A stretch of DNA of 64,000 nucleotides from Sacculina carcini (Eukaryota > Arthropoda > Thecostraca > Sacculinidae): contig OU696577.1 in NCBI GenBank assembly GCA_916048095.2, positions 2,110,001 through 2,174,000 of the forward strand. Direction: 5' to 3'. Positions within the stretch are counted from its first letter, which is position 1, and each line of letters starts with the position of its first letter. A model generated the notes under the pieces. It worked only from the letters and a program-made list of their open reading frames with translations, did not search any database and was not told where the DNA came from. Position numbers and translations under genes: made by a program. This document shows positions 24,108 to 36,745 of the stretch, piece after piece.

Positions 24108-25053
24108 CGAGGGGCAAGTGAAAAATAAGGTTGCTAACGCTGTACACTCGCCACGCCAGATGCTAGGTTAAATCAGGCAACACCGCCTTGATTGTTGTTC
24201 CGTCCACTCCATTCCCACTACCGGGAGCGATCGCTGCGACGCTCAGTGCCGGACTAACAGCCATCCGCGATGAAGACTGCAATCGCAGTCACCGCCAGGT
24301 GTGAAATCCGTTCAGTGATTCGATTTTTAAACGCGCAGAAGCTAAAACCTATTGAAATTCATAGACAAAGCCAGCATCAGCGTCCAACACGTCCGCAAAT
24401 GGTGCAGGGAGTTCTCCCAAGGACGCACAGACGTCCACGACGAGCAAAGGAGCGGGAGGCCATCGAAGTCTGATTCGCCGGAGGTCCGACGAAGTCGTGG
24501 CGAAGATTGAGCGCATTCTCCTCGAGGATCGGATAGTAACACTTCGGGAGCTGGCTGACCAGGTTCCTGAGGCTTGTGAAAAAACCATCGACAACAATTT
24601 GACCGAAAGACTTGGTTATCACAAGGTGTGTGAGCGGTGGGTCCCGCGCATGCTTTCGGAAACCCCCAAAGACAATATGCGTCAAATGTGCCCAGGAGTC
24701 CCTTTGAGAACCCGTCGAGAATATCAAATAATCCAAAGGACCCCATTATTACGGAAGATGAAACGTGGTGTTACTACGTTATTGAAGCAGCACTTAGGTG
24801 GACAACGCTTCAATAAAGATGAAGATGTGAAGGAAGCGGTCAGCAAGTTCATCGACGGCCTAGCGGCGGAGATCTTCGAAGAGGGGCTTCAGAAGTGGAT
24901 AACTCGTCGGAAAAAATGCATAGAAAAATCTGGTGACTATGTAGAAAAATAATTTAAAGTATATGCTTTCAGATTGTATACTAATATATGTCAATAAAAA
25001 TGTCTTGCAAACTTGCAAACATTTTGGGAACCATATTTTTTACTTGCCCCTCG
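24108..25053 (+). mobile_element. Mariner deletion derivative, copy 3
   Basis: Same position, TA flanks, ends and internal deletion as copies 1 and 2. The visible differences are very few, for example AAATGCATAG in place of AAATGCGTAG near 24919, and ATATGCTTTC in place of ATATGTTTTC near 24961. Confidence 0.93.
24270..24952 (+). pseudogene. Broken mariner transposase, copy 3
   Basis: Same lesions as the other two copies, with one V-to-I change near the C-terminus (KKCIEKSGDYVEK). Catalytic region absent. Confidence 0.9.
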
Positions 25054-25873
25054 TATTTTTCAAATGCTATTTTTGTTGCACATATACAGTACGTTAAAAA
25101 AAATTATCTTATCATTTACGTATAAATCTGCTTTATACATCAAACTATTGCACATGTTTGTTCTATATTGGCATTGATAGAACTCCAACAAAAAATGAAG
25201 CGTTTTTGTGATCGATAAAAGATTGGCAACTGAATTTTCGACCCTGAAATAGTTCTGGCCATTAAGGACACCCTGAGTATGATGGGGTAGAATTTTGGGT
25301 TAAAATATGGTCTTAATGGCCGTGCTCTACGGCTCTGCCAATTCTCATAGCTGCTTCGCTGTGTGCAGTCAAATTTAGTACATTACAGCTAAAACATTTA
25401 TCAATAATTTGTAAGAAAGTGCATACAAACTTATTTCGATCAACCTAAGCTAATATAGCTCGTCATATTCAAACTTACCTTGTCAAACATGAACAAACAT
25501 AATGCAATCTACTATAAAACAGTTTTCACCAGATATGGATGAGTAAGTGACAGTTGGTATATAGCCGGGAGGAAGATACTCACTCCTATACATGCAACAC
25601 TGATGCACAGTCCAGTAAACAGCTTCATACTTGTAATGTATCAAACACACACACGCACAGGTTATAACCCGCACAATCAGGATGTAAGTGAATCAAATTA
25701 GAAATTAAGTTGCCTTATAATAGTGCATGTTTAATAGTGCCTTATAATAGTGCATGTTCCAGTCACCTAATCGGACAAGATCATGACTTTCAATCGATTC
25801 TGTATTCCTTCAGTTATTTGAGATTAAAACAGCAAATATGTGTACGTATTGACTCACACATATTGAATAACTG

Positions 25874-26181
25874 TGGTGTAATCGTGTGTAGTGAGAGAGA
25901 GTGCGTGTGTGTGAAGTTGTTTCGGTGTGTGTGTGTATTCGTTTGTGAATTGTCCATGCCCCGCAGCGGCGAGTGAATGAACGGCTCGCCGCTGATTGGC
26001 TGTTGCGGCGGGTGAGGACTGTGTGCGCGTATGTGTGTCCGTGTGTGCTCCCGTGTGACACGGTGTGAGCGTAGAGTCCTGTTTGAGCTGCGGTTGTGGC
26101 GTGACGTCTTGTAGGCGCGCGTGGGGCAGTGATGCCCGCGCGCGTCTGTCTCTAATATATTTTAGTCTTTTTGTGTTTTAC
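25874..26181. mobile_element. Foldback-family insertion, copy 3
   Basis: Counterpart of 7801-8110 between AATAACTG (25866-25873) and AATAACTT (26182-26189). A 2-bp shorter GT tract accounts for the length difference. Confidence 0.75.
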
Positions 26182-26847
26182 AATAACTTTATACAACAAA
26201 TACTTTTTGTCTAACCAATATAATAACTATTGCAAATGTGTTGTTTTTGATATACGCGGCCTTTTGATCAGCCTGTAATACTAGGATAGTCAGAAATGCC
26301 ACTCAAATGCAACCATAATTCAATGTGTTGAGCAGTTTTTGTGTCGCCCCATGAAAGGTCGCCCGGGGCGAACCATCACCCCCCATATCCCCCGCGCTAC
26401 GCAAATGGAGGGGGAGAAATATACTCACGCACTAGATGCCGCATTGTCGACACGCCACAAGTAAATATACGCCATTGTTCCACAAGCCATTAAAACCTGG
26501 AATCAACGGCACATTTCTGACGTGCAAGTTTATTTAAAATATAATATAATATTAATTTGTAATATCAATTTCATTTTGCATTTCGACAACATGTATGCGT
26601 ATATTGCAAGCGAATACAAGAAGTAAATATACTGGATTTTCTATTATTTAATCAATAGAACAGCGCACTAAATAAGCAAGATTTTGAAAGGCTGCCATGT
26701 TTTCAATCATTTTCACATAAAACCGTAGGTAACGGCCATTAAGCCCACCTGACCATTAAGCCCATGCCAATTTTCAGACCTGATATACTAGGTTTTTAGT
26801 AGCACGGTCCAATAAGCCCACCCAAAACGGGAAATTTTATCCGGTAG

Positions 26848-26855
26848 TACTCGTA
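26848..26855. other. Mariner excision footprint, copy 3
   Basis: TA CTCG TA at the s2 position of unit copy 3, identical to the other two copies. Confidence 0.7.
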
Positions 26856-28064
26856 TTTTTCAAATTCTCTTCTTGTTGCACATATACAGTACGTTGGTAA
26901 AAATTATTTAATCATTTACGTATAAATCTGCTTTTTATATCAAACTATTGCACATGTTTGTTCTATATTGACATTGATAGAACTCCAACAAAAAATGAAG
27001 CTTTTTTGTGATCGATAAAAGATTGGCAACTGAATTTTCGACCCTGAAATAGTTCTGGCCATTAAGGACACCCTGAGTATGATGGGGTAGAATTTTGGGT
27101 TAAAATATGGTCTTAATGGCCGTGCTCTACGGCTCTGCCAATTCTCATAGCTGCTTCGCTGTGTGCAGTGAAATTTAGTACATTACGGCTAAAACATTTA
27201 TCAATAATTTGTAAAAAAGTGCATACGAACTTATTTCGATCAACCTAAGCTAATATAGCTCGGCATATTCAAACTTACCTTGTCAAACATGAACAAACAT
27301 AATGCAATCTACTATGAAACAGTTTTCACCAGATACGGATGAGTAAGTGACAGTTGGTATATAGCCGGGAGGAAGATACTCACTCCTAAAACTCCAACAC
27401 CGATGCACATTCCAGTAAACAGCTCCATACTTGTGATGTATCAAACACACACACGCACACGAAAACACACGAGTGCAGCACTGGCCAACGCACGCATTCA
27501 CTTTTTGTACGAATGAAACCTCATAGCAAACGCATCATAGTACATGAAGAAATATGTGCATATGAGCTTGCGTGTTTGCGTGGTTGCTGTGTGTATGTTA
27601 TATACACATGTATGTACGAGTGTGTGTGTGTATATGTGTGGCATGCAATATGATACAAAGTGAACTGTACGCTGAAACCAGGGTTTGTTTGGTTTAAACC
27701 ATTTGGTTAAATCATGGTTTAAGCCATGGCTTACACCAGGGCTTGAAAAAAACCGTTTTTTAGAAAAAAACAAAAAACCATTGTTCATTTTGGTTTATTT
27801 GGTTTTGTACACTTTGCACACACAAATAAAAAAAAATTGTACCATGCTATTTAGTGTATAGTTAAACATATTTTTTGTATCACTTACCAAGAGTTTTGTA
27901 AATATATAAAAAAGAGAAAAATAAAACCATAAAAATGTACACACTGGATCTTAAATTTCACCTTGTAGCATCTATAGGCAACGGAAGTTTTAAACCGCTT
28001 CCAATTGCGAAAGCAGTCGATTTTAAACACCCACATATGTTTGCAAAGCTCAAACCAAATACCT

Positions 28065-28639
28065 AGTGGCCTTATTTATGAAAAACTAGTGACTAAAAAT
28101 CTTTTGTCCATGGAGGTAAATTCATGTTTGTTTTCAGAGTAAACACAGTTTTTTTTAACTCAGAGGTCTCTAAAAATAGTGTTTTTCATAGAAACTCAAA
28201 TGTTTTGTCGTAAATATTTAGGATTTCTCATAAATACCAACTACAATGTTTCCCCAGCAAAAACCAAAAATGTTAATAAAAATGTTTCCCATATCGTGCA
28301 AACCCATAGAATCATACCAAAAAGTAATATTTATGAAGATTTATAACTGTATTAATGAACTCAATTACTAATTCTGAAAATACTTGATCATTCTTATATG
28401 AGAAAAATCATTTCTGTCAAAAAAAAACAATTGGATTTGGTTTTTTCTAGGGAATCATTATAGTTAGTATTAATGAGAAATCCTAAGTATTTACGACAAA
28501 CATTTGAGTTTCTATGAAAAACACTATTTTAAGAAACCTCTGAGTTTAAAAAAGCTGTGTTTACTCTGAAAACAAACATGAACTAACATCCATGGACAAA
28601 AAGATTTTTAGTCACTAGGTTTTCATAAAACAGGCCACT
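28065..28639. mobile_element. Foldback element, D2 copy
   Basis: Duplicate of 15723-16298 with scattered substitutions. Same AGTGGCC and GGCCACT ends and same flanks, so it moved with the segment and not by transposition. Confidence 0.7.
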
Positions 28640-31383
28640 TATTTAAACTCGTTCTTCTTGTGTAGTAATTCAGAAATGTAACACTATCAAAACAATGAAA
28701 CATTCTGTCATCTCTATAATTATCTATAATTCCAGATTAATGCTTCCGCTAAAGCAGCATATGCATATAGTTGGCATAACATGATATTGCAGCCCATATG
28801 CTTATGCAACTTGAAATTAAGCCAATTAAATTACTCAGTAAAATTCAGTCGTTTACTTTGTTCCCAGTAGCATTTTAACCACCCGTCGTGCGGAACAATT
28901 CAGTTGTAAATATTGAGGACAATATAGCCTTTCTATTCAGTATCATGTGATCTACACAATCATTCTACACCCATACACACACATGCGCACACACACACAC
29001 TCACACACACACACACACTTGCACACAGACCATCGGTGTGATGGGGCGCCCCTGGAGGACTTCATCAAGCTCCTGGGCGGAAGAATTAGTGGGAGCGTTC
29101 AGGGGAGCCGCGAGAGACGGCCTGACATTTGGCAGCGAATAAGCCTGGCCGTCATTCGTGGCTCCATTACACTGTAGTGTTGTGAATATGTGTTACGCGT
29201 TTGTAAATATATTTGTTTGTGTGTCAAAAAAACTTGCACACACATACACACACACGTACACCTAGTGAACTAAATGAAGCGAGTGTGAATAACACATATA
29301 TGAGCACATACAATACACACTGTTAGTTATACTAAATACGACACTCGCACACTCACACACACACGCTCTCTCGCTCACAATACACACTAACATATTAGTT
29401 ACTCGTTCATCGAAAACATTTTCCGTGTTGAGTCCAGTATGTACATGATTGAAAAATATATGTTAGCCATTTATATTTGCTGAATTGTTTTTATGCTTTT
29501 CAAAGTGTAAGTGATTAATTTAACAAATATATGTCGTTTTGGCGTTCGTTGCAAATGCGTTTTGGCCCAGTGCTCAACGGTCCGGTGAAACGAAAATGTT
29601 TGAAAGCCACTGATATAGCCGATTCCTTTGGATGTCTGACACAAATTGATATAACGGGTTTTTTGGTGAATAGCTGGCATGCTTGATGGTCGGCATATAC
29701 TGCATGAGGCGGATGTTGCTCAGCAATTTCCCGGATGTGACCAAATGAACTTCGTTAAACTGGACTCCTAGGTAAAAATGGACTCGGCACCAACTGGTAG
29801 TATCCTGCAGTTGTAAGCGTGTGCGTGCGTGTCGAATTTTGTCGATGAGGAAACACTGCAAACCAGCACAGTATGTGATATTTGTCGTTTCCATGTTAAA
29901 TCATGGGAAATACAAATATCAGGGAAAATGTGAACCGATAAACCAAGATGAACATCGTGTATATTCCAGTACATGCTACTTTGTACAATAATAACTAATT
30001 ATCCTCCAAATCAGATCAGAAACCGTTATGCGATGCAGCTCCATTTCGTGTTGTGCATGCTGTATATCCAGTTTTGTGCTTATGAGCTGAATGTATGGTC
30101 CCCTCATGTCATCACTGGCGACTGTTGACATTGGGTATGAGCGCTACCACTCCTGCACTGATGCACGGCAAAACTCTCAATGAACCTGCGCTATCTACAC
30201 CAGGGGTCTCGAACACGCGATGACTCAAATGACTACAGAAGTTCCATCACAACTACCGCTCTACTTGATACAGCTTGTTACGCTTGATTAACAATATTAG
30301 GTTTCGGTGACTTTAAGCCTGTCGTGAATTAACAGAAACCAATCTGGACCCAGCCCAGCCTAATCTAAGGTGATTTAACTGATTAGTTTGTGATCACAAA
30401 ATGACTTGATTCGATCATAGATTCGATTCGATTTGAAGTTACAATCAGAAGGTCGAGATTATTTACGCCATGGGTCCCAAACACGCGGTTTACTAATCAT
30501 TTTCTCGCAGCCCGCCAATATGGTATGGAAGCCAAACCGTAAGACAGGTAAATTCACATTTATTGTATAATACGTGTTTCGCTTCTAGCCTGTGAGGCGT
30601 ATGTAGGCTAGTATATAGACATGTCTTTCATCACGTTCACGCTAAGATCACCGGAAGTTGAAGATCTGGACATAGAGGCCTAATGTCCTGCGCCCAGTAA
30701 GAACAATATATTACATACAACACCGCAATCACTCAGTTTTTATAGTGCATGAAACCCATCTATTGCGCACTGGTTTCTAACAATACTCAATTTATCATAC
30801 CTAATATACTTCTGCACAGTTAAAACCAAAGCAAAACAATATTATCACTAGCACTAGAATATAACAGACTTCGGCGACCAATTTCTCTCAAATACGAAAA
30901 ATGTTCGGATGATATGGTTTCACTTCGCGCAGCCAAAATGTTTTTACATGAATCACAATCCTGTTTTTGAGAATAGCAATAATAACAACAATAACCTGCA
31001 ACATAGACGATCACTGGATGATGAGAATGTGAAATATCAGCGTCACATATACGAAAGATGAGACGTTCAGCTACATCTTTAAAAATTTAACGAAAGTATT
31101 CCGCGTAACACGTGAAATATTTCAAATCAATATTGTCTGAGGTGATAAGATCAATATTGCCTGAAGAAATCAATATTGCCTGATGAAATCAATATAAATA
31201 AATATGATTCGATGTGATAATGCACGATAATCCCAACTCATTGGCACAATATTTCGTGGTCTCACAGAGCGCATATGTTGTGTGATATGTTATGTGATAC
31301 ACAGCCAAAATGTCTCAATTTGTTAGCGGGTACGCCAAGTGGTTGACGAGTAGTAGCTGGCAGAATAATGGACTAAGGAGGGT

Positions 31384-33199
31384 GGGACAGACAGACAGAC
31401 ACACACACAGAGGATCTGTTTTATATATATAGACTAGCATATAAGCCCGCACGTCGTGCGGAACAATTAAGTAGGTTAGGTAATAAATAAATTAGGTAGG
31501 TTAGGTAAGGCTAAGTAATATATACAATTACGTTCGTGACCACGAAAGTGTTGACGTATCACCTGGAAGGCCCTCGTGCATCACTAGTGGTACGCGTACC
31601 AAAAGTTGGCAACCACTGCTCAAAAGTCAACTGTAATTGTGTTTAAGCATGCCTTCTAGCTTGTGGTCAGCCTAGCAATAAAACCCGCCCGTTGTGTGGA
31701 GCAATTCTTAAGATGAAATTCATATTGAATACATAAAAATATAGCAAAAAAAAGAAAAAAAGGTAAACTCATATAAATCTTAATCAATTGAAATGTATAA
31801 ACTTAATTATTTCTATTTTAATTTTGACAAAATAGTGTCCCTCAATCCGCTTCATATTTAAACCCGCCCGTCGTGCGGAATATTTCAAAACACAAACACG
31901 TAACAAACAAACAAATTCTAGTATGTAAACCCGCCCGTCGTGCGGAACAATTCCTACTATTAAATTGTTATTGAATTAAAAAAGAAGGGATACAAATTAA
32001 AATGAAAAAAGTAAACCAATTAAAAGACTTATCTAATAGAAAAGTATAAAGGTGAATATTTTTGCTTTTATTTGGACCAATTTTTCCCTCAAATATCATC
32101 ATATTTAAGCCCGTCATACGGAAAAATTCAGAACTCAAACACGAAATAATGAATAATGATTAAAAATGAAGCATTTTTATCAGAATGTTTCCAAAATATA
32201 TGTATAACTTAACATCACTCCCCAACATCATTTGCACAAGTACTATTATACTTTTAGCAGTATAATATTTACAGCCAAAAAAATCATATACATTTGTATA
32301 CATACATTATATTCCGCATTTATATTAAAGCCAATATAACCTGACCCAATCCTACCAAGCCCAACCCTACCATCCCATCTTATCATACGAGCATACTCGT
32401 ATATCATCTCATCCCCTCTTAGTATCAAACCCACGGCCCACCAATAATGTTCTCGCGGCCCGCCAATAAGATATAGAAACCAAACTGTAAGCCAAATTAA
32501 TTCACATTTACTGCATAATGCGATTTAATTATATAATATTTAACTTAAGTTCTCATCTAGCATTTAAAACCGCGCGTCGTGCGGAAGGATATCAATTGAA
32601 AAGTCTGAACGTAATGACTTTTAGTTTAATTTTGACAAAAATAAATCCTCTCATCCCGCCTCATATTTAAACCCGCCCGACGTGCGGGATAATTCAGAAC
32701 TCGAACACGATCCGTTCTGGATCTTGAAGTCAAATCCATTAGTATTGTATATGAATTCATTCTACACGGTGAAATTGAACGTATTATTGTCTATAGTTGC
32801 TGCCCGCGGGACATTTTTATTTCATAAAAATGATCCATCGCTTCTTTTACGTTCAAAGCCCAAATCTATACTATTGAGCCCGCGCAATTATGTCACCTCG
32901 TATTCAAGCATACACACACACAGATGATCTTTTATATATATATAGATTTAGACTAGAATATTGACCAAAATCTTCGCATTTTTCAGGGCTCATTTTGTTT
33001 TTACATCGCTATACCTTTTTTAATTTTATTTTTTATGTTTAAAAATAAACTATCGTGTAGACAAGATAATTTCCAGCGTGATGCTATAAATTGTTAACGG
33101 GTACACCAAGGGGTGGCTGAGAAGTAATTGGCAGAAAAATGGACCAAGGGGGGTGGGACAGACAGATAGACACACAGATGATCTCTTATATATAGATGT

Positions 33200-33200
<1 letters not shown>
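31384..33200 (+). repeat. CCCGCCCGTCGTGCGG interspersed repeat family, D2 cluster
   Basis: Head words (variants of CCCGCCCGTCGTGCGG) occur near 31446, 31684, 31864, 31929, 32108, 32572 and 32674. Tail words of the type GACAGACAGAC plus a CA tract, GATCTnTTTTATATATA and TAGAT end at about 31430, 32945 and 33197. Bodies are AT-rich with poly-A-like words and no coding frame. Several heads follow each other without a tail, so the array contains truncated copies. Superfamily not identified. Confidence 0.6.

Positions 33201-33254
<54 letters not shown>
33201..33254. repeat. (AT)n microsatellite
   Basis: About 54 bp of alternating AT directly after the tail of a CCCGCCCGTCGTGCGG-family element, followed by a short GT tract. 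Confidence 0.95.
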
Positions 33255-33266
<12 letters not shown>

Positions 33267-33769
33267 ACATATATATTATACGTATATATTGTGTTTACAT
33301 AAATTTGCTGTGATCCTCTCTTTGCGGCGAAATAGTGCGTCACTGTTGTATATTGCGCGTTTTTTTGTGGCTGTCTTTGTTCCGGTGTTCATGTTCATGT
33401 TCATGTTCAAGTGTGGTGTTATTCCGTGAAATAAAGCCTTATTCGGGTTTCGTGGTCTACAACACTTGGATGGAAAACATTACTGAAACAAGAATACCAA
33501 GAACTTTGTCATAAAAGTGCAGCTGGAAATATTGACCGCATGGTGCGATAGTAGATCTTCAAAATATATAAGTGATGCACAGAAGGTTTGCACTGAAGAA
33601 GAATGCACAGATGCACTGTGAGTTATGAATATGATACTTGGTCAAGCATGAAAATGCTCATATGCGATACGACTTAAACACTGGACGATCACATGGTGTT
33701 GTTGCGAGAAATGATGTTGTTGTTGAGCTATGATTGGAAATCGGCTAGGTCTCAATACATTGTGCGTCA

Positions 33770-33960
33770 GCATAACATATTACCCAAATATACACCTGTT
33801 AAACACCTCTTGTGAAACTGCTGAACTCTGCATATACTGCCTATCCCGGTTCGAAATCTACAGTATGTACCCAAAGTATTGGTTTGACGTCATAGGAGAC
33901 GATATACGTCATACGGGACGTCACAGGGGTCATAGACGTCGTCAGAACAAATGTGTATCC
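33770..33960 (-). repeat. Diverged inverted copy of the 5.7-kb unit start
   Basis: The reverse complement of this stretch resembles 3775-3935: it has GGTTCGAAATCTAC, the words for ACACCTCCTGTAAAACTGC, and a TGACGTC cluster in the same order. Divergence is substantial, so this is an older dispersed copy of an element that also lies at the left end of the tandem unit. Confidence 0.55.
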
Positions 33961-34050
33961 TGCGATAGAAAGAACGTGTTGTAGAAACTAGCACACATGG
34001 CTTCATATCTAGCTGATGATTGCAATTCCACTCGCTTACTCCTTGATTGG

Positions 34051-34296
34051 TCGTATGTGGAAAATTCCATACTTGTTTGGCAATGGAAGACTTGATAAGT
34101 TAGGACTTATAAGGAAGGACAAATGTATGTTTTTACCAATCCGAATTCGTTTAATTTCGCTTCTAATGACTTCCTGGCATTAAATTTGCCGGGAAAATCA
34201 AATGTATTCATCAAATTTTCTTGGCGCCGATGTGGAAAATGAAGAGTTGGCTCATTAAGAAATGAGGAATCGGAGAGCAGCGTTTACGGACCACTG
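34051..34296. mobile_element. Diverged hAT-like element related to 50537-50794
   Basis: It shares word order with the element at 50.5 kb (GGAAAATTCCATAC, GGCAATGGAAGA, AAGGACAAA, AATCCGAATTCGTTTA, CTCATTAAGAA) and ends GGACCACTG at 34296. The left terminus is decayed, and no clear target duplication remains. Confidence 0.5.
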
Positions 34297-34412
34297 ATCT
34301 AAGAGATGTCTCTTATATAGCGTATCAAATACATTTCGCTCTTGTTAATTTACTGCTGCAACTTTTCAGGCACGTAGAAAAACAAAAAATACTCTATTTG
34401 CGCTGACTGCAG

Positions 34413-35068
34413 TCATGGGCGTAGATCCTGGTGGTATGGGGTATATATACCCTCCGAGTGGCTGGGGGTATGATTATGCAATTATACCCCTGATAATCTT
34501 GCTGAGTTCAGTTCATTGAGTATATGATCGCCAACATCAGCATAGCAAATAATAAAAATACACGAAACACGTAAATAGTTTGAATATGTGAAAAATTATG
34601 CTTTACGCAATATATTTTTCATCCATGTATGTGTGTTGTAATTTGATAGGCCGAAAATGGTTGAGGATCTCATGCAATTGACCAACTGAGCAATCTTGAA
34701 CACTAATGCATGATGGCTACAAGGACGTATATTTGTGTCGGTGCTCGGGGGATGACAGCCATCATGCATTAGTGTTCAGAGTTGACTCAGTTGGTCAATT
34801 GCATGAGACATTCAAATATTTTCGGTCCCTTCATTTACAACAAACATGCCTCAATTAAAAGTATATTGCGTAAGTTATAATTGTTCGCATATACATAATT
34901 TTTCACATTAATCGTGCATTATGTTCTTGCTATATTGATTTTGATGATAATATACTCAATAAACTGAGCTCAGCATAATTCCCGGGGGTATAATTGCATG
35001 TTCATACCCCCAGCCAATTTTCGGGGTTATACATACCCCCAATATCCCCCAGGATCCATGCCCATGGA
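34413..35068. mobile_element. About 660-bp foldback element with internal palindrome
   Basis: Starts with CATGGGCGTAGATCCTGG and ends with CCAGGATCCATGCCCATG. Arms of about 300 bp pair over most of their length (for example ACTAATGCATGATGGCT near 34701 against AGCCATCATGCATTAGT near 34758). No coding capacity. A partial relative, mostly the right half, lies at 37141-37485. Confidence 0.7.
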
Positions 35069-35078
35069 TGGCTGTCAT

Positions 35079-35255
35079 CAGAGCCGTAGCAACCGCCTCC
35101 CGTACCCCCCGGCCGGGGGAGGGGCCCCGAATGTTGAGGGACCCCTTTGCTTCACGTATTATGTGATTATGTCTAATAAATTCATTCAATATTCACAATG
35201 GGGGCCCCAAGTGCTGCCTTCGGGGGGGAGCCCATAATTCCTCGCAACGGCTCTG
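35079..35255. mobile_element. CAGAGCCGT hAT-like MITE with perfect 8-bp target duplication
   Basis: Ends CAGAGCCGTAGCAACCG and GCGAGG-type inverted terminus (…CGCAACGGCTCTG), flanked by GCTGTCAT on both sides (35071-35078 and 35256-35263). Length 177 bp, non-coding. Two other insertions of the family lie at 52.2 and 60.2 kb. Confidence 0.85.
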
Positions 35256-35432
35256 GCTGTCATCCCACGAGCCTCGACACACATCTACAACCCTGACTGC
35301 AATGCTATCATTCAGCACGGAAGCAGAAATGACGAGAGACAGAGGATTTGCGTGGCAGACCACACAACAACGCGACTCTAATACATTGCCGAGATAACGT
35401 CATCCTATCTTCATGATCAAATACCCCTGGAG

Positions 35433-36745
35433 TCTCGTCAGTGGTGTCGTCTCAGTGCTAGTGTCAGTGGTGTCATGTCAGTGTTGTCGTTTCAGTGTTG
35501 TCGTGTCATTGGTGTCTTGTCAGTGGTGTCGTGACAGTGGTGTGGTGTCAGTGGTGTTGTGTCAGTGGTGTTGTGTCAGTGTTCTCGTCTCAGTGCTAGT
35601 GTCAGTGGTGTCTTGTCAGTGGTGGCTTGTCAGTGGTGTCGTGTCATTGGTGGCTTGTCAGTGTTGTCGTGTCAGTGGTGTCGTCTCAGTGGTGTTTTGT
35701 CAATGGTGCTGTGTCAGTGGTGTCGTCTCAGTGCTAGTGTCAGTGGTGTCTTGTCAGTGGTGGCTTGTCAGTGGTGTCGTGTCAGTGGTGTCGTGTCAGT
35801 GGTGTTGTGTCAGTGGTGTTGTGTCAGTGTTCTCGTCTCAGTGCTAGTGTCAGTGGTGTCTTGTCAGTGGTGGCTTGTCAGTGGTGTCGTGTCAGTGATG
35901 TCGTGTCAGTGGTGGCTTGTCAGTGTTGTCGTGTCAGTGGTGTCGTCTCAGTGGTGTTTTGTCAATGGTGCTGCGTCAGTGGTGTCGTGTCAGTGATGGC
36001 TTGTGTCAGTGGTGTCGTGTCAGTGGTGTCGTGTCAGTGGTGTCGTGTCAGTGGTGTCGTGTAAGTGGTGGCTTGTGCCAGTGGTGTCTTGTGTCAGTGA
36101 TGTCGTGTCAGTGGTGTCGTGTCAGTGGTGTCGTCTCAGTGGTGTCGTGTCAGTGCTAGTGTCAGTGGTGTCGTCTCAGTGGTGGCTTGTCAATGGTGCT
36201 GTGTCAGTGGTGTCGTCTCAGTGGTGTCGTGTCAGTGCTAGTGTCAGTGGTGTCGTCTCAGTGGTGGCTTGTCAATGGTGCTGCGTCAGTGGTGTCGTGT
36301 CAATGATGGCTTGTGTCAGTGGTGTCGTGTCAGTGGTGTCGTGTCAGTGGTGTCGTGTAAGTGGTGGCTTGTGCCAGTGGTGTCTTGTGTCAGTGATGTC
36401 GTGTCAGTGGTGTCGTGTCAGTGGTGTCGTGTCAGTGGTGTCGTGTCAGTGGTGTCGTGTCAGTGGTGTCGTCTCAGTGGTGTCGTTTAAGTAGTGGCTT
36501 GTGTCAGTGGTCTCGTGTAAGTGGTGTCGTGTCAGTGGTGTCGTGTAAGTAGTGGCTTGTGTCAGTGGTGTCGTGTCAGTGGTAGTGTGTCCGTGATGGC
36601 GTGTCAGTGTTGTCGTGTCAGTGGTGTTGTGTCAGTGGTACCGTGTCAGTGGTGGCTTGTGCCAGTGGTATCTTGTGTCAGTGATGTTGTGTCAGTGGTG
36701 GCTTGTGTCAGTGGTGTCATATCAGTGGGGCCGTGTCAGTTTTGG
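35433..36745 (+). repeat. 14-bp minisatellite, about 1.3 kb
   Basis: Tandem GTCAGTGGTGTCGT units with variants (GTTGT, GGCTT, GCTAGT) arranged in higher-order blocks, for example a block containing CTCAGTGCTAGTGTCAGTGG that recurs near 35450, 35588, 35726 and 35836. Because 14 is not divisible by 3, the unit is read in all three phases, which produces the many overlapping Cys/Val/Ser frames. These are not genes. Confidence 0.95.

Larger units (their letters stand above)
22313..32064. repeat. 9.8-kb segmental duplication, copy D2
   Basis: Near-identical to 9970-19747. The left border lies at AAAAACGTTGCATAGTGATG (22313), just upstream of the gypsy gag start, where TGCATAGTGA is repeated three times (22284, 22303, 22322) as if by slippage or end joining. 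It contains a partial unit copy 3 (22313-27535), then the same downstream repeats as D1. Confidence 0.9.

Noticed and set aside
35433..36745. CRISPR-like regular repeats here and at 51.2 kb
   Set aside because: No spacers: units are contiguous, in an animal genome.
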